Assembly: GCF_009765685.1 (NCBI RefSeq)
Contig: NZ_LMUY01000070.1
Location: forward strand, 56,981 to 120,980
Direction: 5' to 3'
DNA length: 64,000 bases
Origin: Acidisphaera sp. L21
GTDB lineage: Bacteria > Pseudomonadota > Alphaproteobacteria > Acetobacterales > Acetobacteraceae
Shown: one piece after another, positions 26,638 through 34,160 of the stretch
Numbering within the stretch: the stretch's first letter is position 1
Layout: each line of letters opens with the position of its first letter
Notes under the pieces: model-generated
The model's database searches: none
What the model was told of the DNA's origin: nothing
Seen by the model: only the letters and a program-made list of their open reading frames with translations
Program-made: the position numbers and the translations under genes

Positions 26638-26864
26638 GGGAAGATGAGGGGAGCGGCACTGCCAGCGTCTTCCCCCGATGAAAATCTAGGTATCACTGGT
26701 GTTTTCACTCTTATTTTCATTTAGGGGAAGATAGGAAGATAAATATAATAAACCACAGCAGCAGCAGCAGCAGCACGGCAAACCTGCCGCTGATCTTCCC
26801 CTTCCCCTCATGCGCAAAAACTGCAGAAGACAGCCATTTTTCCCGGGGAAGATGCATCTTCCCC
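26638..26864. repeat. Cluster of GGGGAAGAT-type repeats (candidate replication origin or regulatory region)
   Basis: Between the helicase and the next gene the motif GGGGAAGAT or its complement occurs repeatedly: 26638-26645, 26669-26676 (inverted, diverged), 26724-26731, a partial copy at 26734-26740, 26793-26801 (inverted), and two copies forming the perfect 20-bp palindrome GGGGAAGATGCATCTTCCCC at 26845-26864. A (CAG)-type run lies near 26756-26775 and an AT-rich stretch at 26701-26755. Iteron-like repeats, an AT-rich patch and the neighbouring primase/helicase genes suggest an origin of replication; this is inference. The rest of the 392-bp gap holds no supportable gene. Confidence 0.6.
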
Positions 26865-26925
26865 TTTTCCAAGGCACCGAGTGTTGGCGGGGGGCCTTAC
26901 CGTCGGGCCGGCATGCTGCGGGGTT

Positions 26926-26938
26926 CACTACCGTAGTG
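26926..26938. repeat. CACTACCGTAGTG palindrome, copy 3
   Basis: Third exact copy of the 13-bp inverted repeat. This one is intergenic, 75 bp upstream of the ATG at 27013, where a repressor or activator site would be expected. Confidence 0.75.
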
Positions 26939-27012
26939 CCTGCCAAATCAACGCCAGCCCGAAAGCTCTGCACGCATATCCACCCCCGACGTCTACGATA
27001 AGGAACTGCTCA

Positions 27013-28068
27013 ATGACCGCCTTCGATATGAATTCGATCCGCCAGCAGCTTAACGGTGTTCCGCCCGGCGAGTGGAAACGGATCCGCCAAATACCGAAGA
27101 CCTACGCCCGCTTGGTTCGCATTCCGGAGAAAGTGCTACCGGGCTTTTTGTTCGGGCCCGCAGACGGTGCGCTCGTCCTACAGGTTGACGCCAAGACGGA
27201 CGCCTTCAACGCGCTGCTGCTGCTACCGAACGGAAGCGCCTTTGTGCTGCACCAAAAAGCGGAAAAGCGTGGATGGCGTGGATGGCGTGGCCCTATCATG
27301 GAATGGGAGGGCGACGACCCAGAGTTCCCGATGCTCAATCTGGGCGTGTTCCCGAAAATGCCACGCATAGGCGGCAAGTTCGAGTGGGCCATGTGGCCAC
27401 GCGAGATGCAGGAGCGCTTTCTCGCGGATTGGAGCGCCCGCCGCGACAAGGAACAGAACGCCGAGCAAGTGCACCCGCGACCAGGGCCAACGCTGGCGCA
27501 GGCGGGCTGGCCAGTCATGCGTGCTCACAGCCTGGGCGATCTTGTCGAGGGCATGGCGTGGGCGCTCGTGGTGGAGTTGATAGACGAGCCCCGCAGCGTC
27601 AGCCGCATACAAGACACACTCACGCTGCTGGTGAAGGCGTGTATCGAATATCAGGCCGTCTTCGGAAACACACCGGCTGCCCCAGAAAGCATCGTGCAGT
27701 CCTTCTTGAAGACGATCGAATGCGGCGCGTTGATCTCGGGCATCGTGATGAAGATGCTGGACGAGATGGGCGCCCTGATCGTCTCATCGGTTGCGGAACT
27801 GACACTGCAACCACCTTTGGATGCCACGCCCGAGCAGCAAAAAGATTTCCGCGCTACAGCGTCACGATACATGTTCCGCAATCCGGACCTCCTGCACCTC
27901 GAAGACGCCCTCGTGCAGGCAGAGGACGAGCCGGGCAGCGGCGATGGCGCGATCATGGAGGCCGTGCGGAACCTCTTGGGTCGTGAGGGGCTGCCGAAAG
28001 GGACGGTGCAGACGGCGCTTGACGTGTGGGCTGGCCAAGCCCGGTGCGTCATCGTCGGGGTTGTGTAG
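27013..28068 (+). CDS. Hypothetical island protein
   Basis: A 351-residue protein of no recognised family. The ATG at 27013 has an AAGGA site 8 nt upstream and follows the repeat-rich region and copy 3 of the 13-bp palindrome. The N-terminal half looks globular (WKRIRQIPKTYARLVRIPEK, GGKFEWAMWPREMQERFL); the C-terminal half is helical with a charged segment. A short in-frame duplication gives GWRGWRG near residue 89. Position beside the replication genes suggests a role in island replication or maintenance, without direct evidence. Confidence 0.65.
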   Translation: MTAFDMNSIRQQLNGVPPGEWKRIRQIPKTYARLVRIPEKVLPGFLFGPADGALVLQVDAKTDAFNALLLLPNGSAFVLHQKAEKRGWRGWRGPIMEWEGDDPEFPMLNLGVFPKMPRIGGKFEWAMWPREMQERFLADWSARRDKEQNAEQVHPRPGPTLAQAGWPVMRAHSLGDLVEGMAWALVVELIDEPRSVSRIQDTLTLLVKACIEYQAVFGNTPAAPESIVQSFLKTIECGALISGIVMKMLDEMGALIVSSVAELTLQPPLDATPEQQKDFRATASRYMFRNPDLLHLEDALVQAEDEPGSGDGAIMEAVRNLLGREGLPKGTVQTALDVWAGQARCVIVGVV

Positions 28069-28076
28069 TCGGTCCT

Positions 28077-29386
28077 CTAAGGATCCGAGCTTTAATAACC
28101 GCTTCAACATCGCTTCCGGCGTGGCGCGATGGTGTAGTTCCATTCGCCATGAAAGTTGGACGGCGTGATATTTAGTGTGGCCATATCGGCATCAGAAACT
28201 TTGACACCTTTTTCATAGTCGTTCTCATCGAGGCGACACTGGACGGTGAGCCCCGTCGTGGTCCTGGTGTTGGCGATCAACTGAATGATCACTTCGTGTG
28301 TGATCAGAGGTTTGCCCCGCCAGTTCTGCGTGATGAATGCAAACAGGCGATGCTCGATGCGGTTCCATTTGCTGGTGCCGGGCGGTAGATGTGCCACGGT
28401 AATGGACAACCTCGTTTGGTCTGCAAGTTTTTGCAGTTCGCTTTTCCAAAGGCGTACGCGGGCACCGTTGCTACCTCCGCAGTCAGCCGTGATCAGGATC
28501 TGACGAGCCCTCTTGTAACGTGCCTGTCCAAGTTCGAACCACCAGCGGCGGATACTTTCGACGGCGAATGCTGCCGTGTCACTTGTAACGCCGAGATTGA
28601 TCCAGCCGGTATTGGCGGCAATGTCATACACGCCATAGGGCGACACCTTGCCAAGTTCTGGAATAGCGAAATCATGCACCCGCACCGGCTCCGGTTGCCC
28701 CCGAGGGCGCAACTCACGCCCGTTATTCTTGAAGTCTCCGACAAGCTCCTTCTTTTTCGTGTCGACGGATATGGCAGGTTGTCCCGCTGCCTGGAAAGCG
28801 TTGACGAGCATATTGATGTGCTCGAATTGTGCATTGCGATCCGGGTGGCTCATGCCCTCGCTGGTTTTGCGGTTGGCTTGCAGGCTGAAACCCAGGCGCC
28901 GCAGCAAACGTCCAACCAGCTTTTGACTTGCGGTGAAGCCCTGTTCCGATAAGGCCGCGGCGAGGTGTCGCTGACTCTTGCTCACCCATAGGAGGGCCGC
29001 CTCCGGATCGCCGCGGATCGCTGACTCCACCAGCTTGGACAAAGCGTCGAGTAGCCCAGGCTCTGTGTCCACCTTCTGCTTGCGTCCACCACCAGGGCGA
29101 CGGACCCGATCAGAGGGCGGGTTCTCCTCACGCCGGAGTTCAGCCAAGCCACGCCCGATCGTACTGCGCGCTACGCCAGTGGCAGTGGACACCGCACTCA
29201 CCCCACCCAGACCTGCCAGACGAGCCTCGGTTGCAGCAAAAAGCCGACGAGCTCGCTCATTGAGAAAAGGGGCAAGCGCCTCGAAACGGGCTTTGATTGC
29301 AAGAGTGTCGATCACATTCTCAGGCTAGTACACCTTGCAACCCGATTCCTAGCCCCCGATTCGTTTATTCTGGCCCGGGCCCTAAG
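28077..29386 (-). mobile_element. ISAzo13-like insertion sequence
   Basis: About 1.31 kb containing a single transposase gene. The ends form an imperfect inverted repeat: left CTAAGGATCCGAGC...AATAA from 28077, right the complement of CTTAGGGCCCGGGC...AATAA ending at 29386, about 20 of 30 positions matching by eye. No clean target duplication is evident, so boundaries may be off by a few bases. It lies within the island between two hypothetical genes and interrupts neither visibly. Confidence 0.7.
28104..29315 (-). CDS. DDE transposase, ISAzo13 family
   Basis: A 403-residue transposase. An N-terminal helix-turn-helix (GVARSTIGRGLAELRREE) and the GGGRKQK linker precede a DDE catalytic core: D185 in ISVDTKKKELVG, D278 in ILITADCGGSNG and E321 in SKWNRIEHRLF. 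These blocks characterise the ISAzo13/Rhodopirellula-type group. The frame is intact, so the element may be active. It is encoded leftward, opposite to the island's replication genes. Confidence 0.88.
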   Translation of the reverse strand: MIDTLAIKARFEALAPFLNERARRLFAATEARLAGLGGVSAVSTATGVARSTIGRGLAELRREENPPSDRVRRPGGGRKQKVDTEPGLLDALSKLVESAIRGDPEAALLWVSKSQRHLAAALSEQGFTASQKLVGRLLRRLGFSLQANRKTSEGMSHPDRNAQFEHINMLVNAFQAAGQPAISVDTKKKELVGDFKNNGRELRPRGQPEPVRVHDFAIPELGKVSPYGVYDIAANTGWINLGVTSDTAAFAVESIRRWWFELGQARYKRARQILITADCGGSNGARVRLWKSELQKLADQTRLSITVAHLPPGTSKWNRIEHRLFAFITQNWRGKPLITHEVIIQLIANTRTTTGLTVQCRLDENDYEKGVKVSDADMATLNITPSNFHGEWNYTIAPRRKRC

Positions 29387-29433
29387 TCACATAGAGGCCG
29401 GCTGCTTGGCCAGGGAGCCGCCGGCCTCCTGAA

Positions 29434-30009
29434 TCAGATGATGATGGGTTCGAGTTCGTCGGCTCGGTGCTCGATCACGCCGGGCCGACGAACGGTAGCA
29501 ATCGTCTCTATCATGTCGCCGATATGAATGTTGACGCTGAAGCTTCCCCCCACACCTTCGCCAGCACCCCGGCCAGCACCGTAGCCGCCGTGCTGCCCCA
29601 GCTTCGCCCGCGTCTCGCCCATGCGGATCTGTTGCCCGGCCAGCGCGGCAACCGTCGTGCCCTGCCCGGCTGTCTCTGCCGCGTCGGCGGAGCGTTCAAG
29701 ACGGTCACGGACTTTGCGGAGATCGTTCACAAGCGACGCCAGCGCCAGGAACGCCGCCGGGTCGCCCGCCTCTGCCGCCGCCATTGTAGTCGCCCGCTGG
29801 GCCGCCGCATCCGCGCCCTTGTTCGCCATGGTCGCGAGGGCCTTGGCAGGAGCCTCCACGTGAAGCTTGCGGTGTCGCTGGATCGACATACGACCAACAC
29901 CGCCCCCGACCAGGTTGGAAATCGCCTGATCGCTGACGCCTTCCGCGATCAACACGGCTACGGACTTTGCAGTCTTGGGGTTCGAACAAACTTTGCAGGG
30001 TGTGGGCAT
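29434..30009 (-). CDS. Hypothetical protein with Cys motif and helix-turn-helix-like segment
   Basis: A 191-residue protein beginning MPTPCKVCSNPKTAKSV, a possible zinc knuckle, followed by LIAEGVSDQAISNLVGGGVGRMSIQRHRKLH, which reads as a helix-turn-helix. A long alpha-helical middle (RKVRDRLERSADAAETAG) and a Gly-rich tail follow. Small phage terminase subunits and DNA-packaging adaptors can look like this, but no large subunit is in the window, so a general DNA-binding role is safer. The start at 30009 is preferred over one 17 codons upstream. Confidence 0.55.
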   Translation of the reverse strand: MPTPCKVCSNPKTAKSVAVLIAEGVSDQAISNLVGGGVGRMSIQRHRKLHVEAPAKALATMANKGADAAAQRATTMAAAEAGDPAAFLALASLVNDLRKVRDRLERSADAAETAGQGTTVAALAGQQIRMGETRAKLGQHGGYGAGRGAGEGVGGSFSVNIHIGDMIETIATVRRPGVIEHRADELEPIII

Positions 30010-30161
30010 GACGGTATTCCTAATGCGGTATTCCATTACCGCACGGTTCGCACGGCTCACGCTATAGCAAAGCTGTCATGGGCTATTTCAACTGCCGAGA
30101 CTCATCTTCCTGGGTCGCCCTATCTAGCCGGCGCCAAAGTTTCGCCTTAAATGGAAGAACG

Positions 30162-30341
30162 ATGCCTGACACGCGCAGCCTTGATGGTCGAACAGCAGAA
30201 GCCGTTTTTGCGGCGGATGAGGCGGTGCGTCTTGCTGAACAAGCATGCCGCGAGGCAGCGTCGCTTTTAACAACGATTGACCGCCTGGAGGCAGCAGCCC
30301 GCACATTGAGCGGCGGCAAACGCGAGGTCCCCGCGCGGTAG
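30162..30341 (+). CDS. Small hypothetical helical protein
   Basis: A 59-residue acidic protein, MPDTRSLDGRT then a continuous helix AEAVFAADEAVRLAEQACREAASLL and a short basic end. A GGAAG site lies 6 nt before the ATG at 30162. No family is recognised. It diverges from the gene at 29434-30009. Confidence 0.45.
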   Translation: MPDTRSLDGRTAEAVFAADEAVRLAEQACREAASLLTTIDRLEAAARTLSGGKREVPAR

Positions 30342-30421
30342 TGCCCCAGTTTAGTGGCGACAACGCCGCAGGTGTTACAGCGGACGAGTTGATAGAGGAA
30401 GTGGATAGCTGCGATGAGCGG

Positions 30422-30880
30422 CTACCTGGTCGTGCAGGATACATTCCGCCCGGCAGTCGTGCAGTCAGTGGTGACAGCCCGCGGGGGCGGTGTGATGACA
30501 ATGCGCGGGGTGACAGCTTGGTCGATTTGGTTGTTCACGCGCTCCTGCTGCGCGTTCTGCCGCAGACGGTCAGCGGCGCCTGCGTCAATCTCTCCCGGGT
30601 CGATGCATCGAAACTCCAATTCGGCGCTGGCGCAGCGAGCACCTATGATGCCGTCCTGGCTGCTGGAAGACATGGTCGAGACTTGCTGATGGCGAGCCGA
30701 ACAGTATTGGTTCGCCTCCCGATAGATGTCGGCCTTTGTGCCCGCCGCTGACCTGAAGCCGCAGGCTGGGCTAGTCTTGCTGATCATGAAGGTATCTCGG
30801 TCCATCGGGACTACACCCGTGCTGGCACAGCCGGAGAGCGACGTTGCTGCGGCGAAGCACAGCATGCGCAGAATTTGCAT
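30422..30880 (-). CDS. Small lipoprotein
   Basis: A 152-residue protein with a lipoprotein signal: MQILRMLCFAAATSLSGC, lipobox LSGC, then an Ala-Ser after the cysteine, which favours outer-membrane sorting. The mature part has YREANQYCSARHQQ and GARCASAELEFRC, a four-cysteine pattern seen in small conserved proteobacterial lipoproteins of unknown function. It is encoded on the opposite strand to its neighbours in the island. Confidence 0.65.
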   Translation of the reverse strand: MQILRMLCFAAATSLSGCASTGVVPMDRDTFMISKTSPACGFRSAAGTKADIYREANQYCSARHQQVSTMSSSSQDGIIGARCASAELEFRCIDPGEIDAGAADRLRQNAQQERVNNQIDQAVTPRIVITPPPRAVTTDCTTAGRNVSCTTR

Positions 30881-31243
30881 ATGGTCCCTTCAAGGCCCGT
30901 CGGTTCTAAGCTGACGGAGAGACCCCGGCGAGTGCCGAAGCCTCAATCTGGAGGTGATATGTCTGGCACCGATGTGGCGTGCCGACCAGCCTCAAATTGC
31001 GCCAAGTCCAGTCATCCACGAGTGCACTGAGTGACACCCTCAGATGAGTGGCTCAATGGAGCCACGGGGTGCCGTCAATCCCATGGCCAGGTGGAGGGGG
31101 CCACCACTCTCCGGCTCACGTCATCACACCGGCCTGTCGTCAGGCCCCCCACTAGCACAAGCAGTTGCGCCACGGTCGATTGACTCAACGGCCAGTTACG
31201 ACGAGGCTCCGTTCCGGGTTGGCGACGAACCAAGGAACCGAAA
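30881..31243. other. Intergenic region with one hairpin, no gene supported
   Basis: About 360 bp without a convincing gene. It contains a short perfect hairpin GTGGCTC-AATG-GAGCCAC at 31048-31065. There is no T-run after it, so it is not a typical intrinsic terminator. Confidence 0.5.
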
Positions 31244-31516
31244 ATGAAGATCTCCCACACGGCTGCCATCTTGGCGCTGCTGCTGGCGCTGTCATCCCCT
31301 GCCGGAGCCCGAGGTGGCGGTGGCCATTCAAGCTCAAGTGGCACAGGCTCAAGCTCTTCATCTCATTCGGTCGAAGGCTACACAACCAACCGAGGCACCT
31401 ATGTGGCGCCCTACCATGCCACCAACCCTAATGCTACGCAGCGCGACAACTACAGTGCGACGGGCAACGTCAACCCATACACTGGCGCGGTCGGGAGCAG
31501 GGCGCCCCAGCATTAG
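31244..31516 (+). CDS. Small secreted protein with Gly/Ser-rich mature part
   Basis: A 90-residue protein with a Sec signal (MKISHTAAILALLLALSSPAGA) and a mature region of Gly/Ser repeats followed by YTTNRGTYVAPYHATNPNATQRDNYS and NPYTG. Short exported proteins with this YVAPYHATNP pattern occur on mobile elements and in chromosomes, with no known function. The ATG follows an AAGGAACCGAAA ribosome site. Confidence 0.65.
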   Translation: MKISHTAAILALLLALSSPAGARGGGGHSSSSGTGSSSSSHSVEGYTTNRGTYVAPYHATNPNATQRDNYSATGNVNPYTGAVGSRAPQH

Positions 31517-31590
31517 CGGTGCGCTGTGATGAGCCGGCAAAGTGGACGAGACGCGACAAGTTTATGGCTCATTGTCGTGAGGCGCGCCGC

Positions 31591-31821
31591 ATGCTCCGTG
31601 TCAGCCTTGCCGTGGCCATCTCCCTCGGCCTCGCGGCATGCGTCCAGTCCGAGATGATCGTGCTGAAGAACCCGCAGACGAGCGAGATCAAGGAATGCTC
31701 CAAGAACAGCGGCGCGTCGTTCTTCCCGATCGCACAGACGATGATGGACAACAGCGCCGCCCGGAGTTGCGCGAGCGGGTATCAGGCGGCGGGTATCAGG
31801 CAGCGGGTTTCGTGCGGATGA
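31591..31821 (+). CDS. Small lipoprotein with C-terminus altered by a tandem duplication
   Basis: A 76-residue lipoprotein: MLRVSLAVAISLGLAAC gives the signal and lipobox LAAC, followed by VQSEMIVLKNPQTSEIKEC and a Cys-containing end. A GAGG site lies 8 nt before the ATG at 31591. A 14-bp tandem duplication at 31777-31804 shifts the frame, so the protein ends GYQAAGIRQRVSCG. Deleting one repeat would give GYQAAGFVRMN with a stop at 31826, a more natural end. Only the last few residues are affected, so the protein may still work. Confidence 0.6.
   Translation: MLRVSLAVAISLGLAACVQSEMIVLKNPQTSEIKECSKNSGASFFPIAQTMMDNSAARSCASGYQAAGIRQRVSCG
31777..31804 (+). repeat. 14-bp tandem duplication causing a frameshift
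   Basis: GGGTATCAGGCGGC and GGGTATCAGGCAGC follow one another directly with one mismatch. Because 14 is not a multiple of three, the second unit moves the small lipoprotein gene into another frame just before its end. Confidence 0.85.
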
Positions 31822-31941
31822 ACTAGCCCTATTGAGTGCGACTAGGATGCTGATGTCTTGCGTGATCAGGCATCGGCATCGGCTGGTCTATCACGGGTGA
31901 AGGCAGGACTTCCCCGGTGTGCCGTGTATCTGTTCGTGGGT

Positions 31942-32844
31942 CTAACCGAGCTCGGCCTCAAACGCGCTGACAGTCCCGATCATGCGTTCAAACTCGAACG
32001 GAAAGTGACCGTAAGCTTCCGCCCAAATTTCTCCGGCCAGCAGCACCAACAATTTCGCCTTTTCCTGTCCGATCCTTTCGCCAGGTGTAGCCACCGCACC
32101 ATCAACATAGTCAATATAGAGGCAGGCCTGTCGGAGCGTCTCCAACCTGCCGCTTTCCGCGTCCTGGATTACCTGCCGCACAGCGTTTAGACCGACAATT
32201 CGATCCAATCTCGCATTAATCAAAGCGCCTGCCATCACGCCCATAAAGGCTTTCTGGCGGTGATTTCGACCGACATCCCTTAACTCCGTCGCCGCTGAGC
32301 GTGGACTATCGTATGCGAGTAGCTCGTGCCAGATTAGACCGACCTTACCCATCTCCTCTAACAGGAGGATCGATGTGAAGGTAGCGAGAGGGAAATGCCC
32401 GCCGCGATACAAATCCCGGCTGTCGGTCCAGAGCTGTTCCAGATGACCTAATACCTTAAGATATTGTTGAAGACACTCTTCGAAGGTCGAGCCGGTGAGT
32501 AGCGAGGGGCTGTTGTCGGCCATTTCGACATGCAGCTTTGTAATTTTTAAGAGCCGCCGCAGGCCGTCCTTGCTGGCGACGGAAGCATTGAGGTCAGCCG
32601 AATGCTTGCCGGCCGATATCCGGTCGATCGACGCACCGATTTCGATGGCAAGCCGCTTGAGGATGCGCTCGTCCCGCAATAGCATCATCGACACTCTTGA
32701 GCTTTGGACATGCCCGAAATAGTCTCCGGGTTCCGAGCGGTTAGCCTTCATCACCTCCATTATCGATACATGTCCGTCGGCGACGGCCTCGACAAATGCC
32801 AGCCACTGTTCCGCTGTTGCGGCAGCCCAATCATCATCCGCCAT
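31942..32844 (-). CDS. AbiV-like abortive infection family protein
   Basis: A 300-residue helical cytoplasmic protein. Residues 145-170 (LYRGGHFPLATFTSILLLEEMGKVGLI) and the later NHRQKAFMG at 194-202 match the AbiV pattern of an alpha-helical LxxxEExGK segment followed by an H-x2-K block. AbiV proteins of lactococci stop phage growth by blocking translation; many relatives on islands are untested. It lies just upstream of a divergent DUF262-HEPN pair, so this part of the island looks like a defence cluster. The family call comes from motif recall and is moderate. Confidence 0.6.
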   Translation of the reverse strand: MADDDWAAATAEQWLAFVEAVADGHVSIMEVMKANRSEPGDYFGHVQSSRVSMMLLRDERILKRLAIEIGASIDRISAGKHSADLNASVASKDGLRRLLKITKLHVEMADNSPSLLTGSTFEECLQQYLKVLGHLEQLWTDSRDLYRGGHFPLATFTSILLLEEMGKVGLIWHELLAYDSPRSAATELRDVGRNHRQKAFMGVMAGALINARLDRIVGLNAVRQVIQDAESGRLETLRQACLYIDYVDGAVATPGERIGQEKAKLLVLLAGEIWAEAYGHFPFEFERMIGTVSAFEAELG

Positions 32845-33098
32845 GCCGCATCCCCTTCGTTTTGCTTTGTCCGACTAGGTCGGCCACCCTGTGCAAGCCA
32901 GTCGACCCGATGGGGCGCAACCAATGACGTAGTCGATCTCTGTAGGCTGTGCCACTACTGCAGCGATTGCTCGAAACAGCGAGCCCCCTCTAGAGCGCCT
33001 TTGCAGTCGCCGAGATACTGGACGCAACCGTATTCTCGCTCGATAGTAGGAAACAAACCTCCGCGCAATCAGCGGAGAAAGGAAAGCTAACCGCGCAG

Positions 33099-34160
33099 AT
33101 GAAGAACTTCGACAGTCGAGTTTACAATATTGGAGATTTCAGGGAGTGGTTTGAACGCAATCAGCTCGAGCTCTCCCCTCAATTTCAGCGGAGGAGTGTC
33201 TGGACACCAAAAGCCAAATCTTATCTTATAGATAGCATCGTTCGGGGGAAGCCCATACCCAAACTTCTGCTTACACAAGAGACGCGGGACAAGCGCAATA
33301 TCCGCACGGTCGTTGATGGTCAACAACGCCTACGGGCAATTATGGATTTTATGGATTGCAATTTTACCCTTTCGAGAGCGCACAATAAGGATCTGTCGGG
33401 AATTAAATACGATAACCTACCCTCAGAAGTGCAGTCTGACTTTTTAAAGTATGAAGTAGGTGTCGATCTTCTCTACGACATTCCCTACAAGGATATTCTC
33501 GATATATTTGCCAGACTGAACACCTATAATATGCGGCTAAATAGTCAGGAGCTATTGAACGCCCAATACGTGGGCTATTTCAAACAAATTGCTTATAATC
33601 TTGGATATGAATACGTCGAATATTTTGTCAAAGGTGGCGTCCTATCGGAAGCAAACGTGAGTAGAATGGCGGAAGCGAACCTGACATCTGATTTACTGAT
33701 ATCTCTCTGCGACGGAGTGCAGAGCAGCAAAGCCCTAGAGGGCTTTTATAGAAAATTTGACGATGAATTTCCAAACGTTGACAAGTATGAGGAGCAATTT
33801 AACGAAGTGATGTCAGTGATAGGAGATTGCTATAGGCCGGATGAATTGACCCGCACCAATTGGTCTAGGGTGCACTTATTTTACACGATGTTTTCATCAA
33901 TCGCCCATATTATGTTTGGCCTAAACGGGCTTGAGCCTGTTAGGCGAAACCGCCGCATTCATGATGCCATTGGGCGGCTTAAGATCACCTTAGACGATAT
34001 ATCCGCGCGGTTTGACGAATACTCGCAAGCGCAGGGGCTTGAAGGCGTTCCTCCGGACTATGCCCTTTTTATTGATAACTCTCGGAGAGGAACTACAGAC
34101 ACTGGAAACCGTCAATACCGATCTAATTTTGTTTGCGCCAAGATAATCGAGGGGCTCTGA
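33099..34160 (+). CDS. DUF262 (GmrS-N-like, ParB/Srx fold) protein, first gene of a two-gene module
   Basis: A 353-residue protein with the DUF262 signatures LELSPQFQRRSVW (residues 23-35) and TVVDGQQRLRAIMDF (70-84), plus a distal FARLNTYNMRLNSQELLNA. DUF262 is the nucleotide-using ParB-like domain of GmrSD-type restriction enzymes and related defence proteins. The DUF1524 HNH nuclease that completes GmrSD is absent; instead the next gene, starting directly after the TGA, is a HEPN protein. Codons are AT-rich compared with the chromosome, a sign of recent transfer. An AGGAAAG site precedes the ATG. Confidence 0.82.
   Translation: MKNFDSRVYNIGDFREWFERNQLELSPQFQRRSVWTPKAKSYLIDSIVRGKPIPKLLLTQETRDKRNIRTVVDGQQRLRAIMDFMDCNFTLSRAHNKDLSGIKYDNLPSEVQSDFLKYEVGVDLLYDIPYKDILDIFARLNTYNMRLNSQELLNAQYVGYFKQIAYNLGYEYVEYFVKGGVLSEANVSRMAEANLTSDLLISLCDGVQSSKALEGFYRKFDDEFPNVDKYEEQFNEVMSVIGDCYRPDELTRTNWSRVHLFYTMFSSIAHIMFGLNGLEPVRRNRRIHDAIGRLKITLDDISARFDEYSQAQGLEGVPPDYALFIDNSRRGTTDTGNRQYRSNFVCAKIIEGL

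Noticed and set aside
26756..26775. A CAG repeat run considered as a CRISPR or satellite array
   Set aside because: It is a single short trinucleotide run without spacers; it probably arose by slippage.
31048..31065. A GTGGCTC/GAGCCAC hairpin considered as a terminator
   Set aside because: No U-tract follows and the flanking genes do not clearly end there, so it is only noted as a hairpin.
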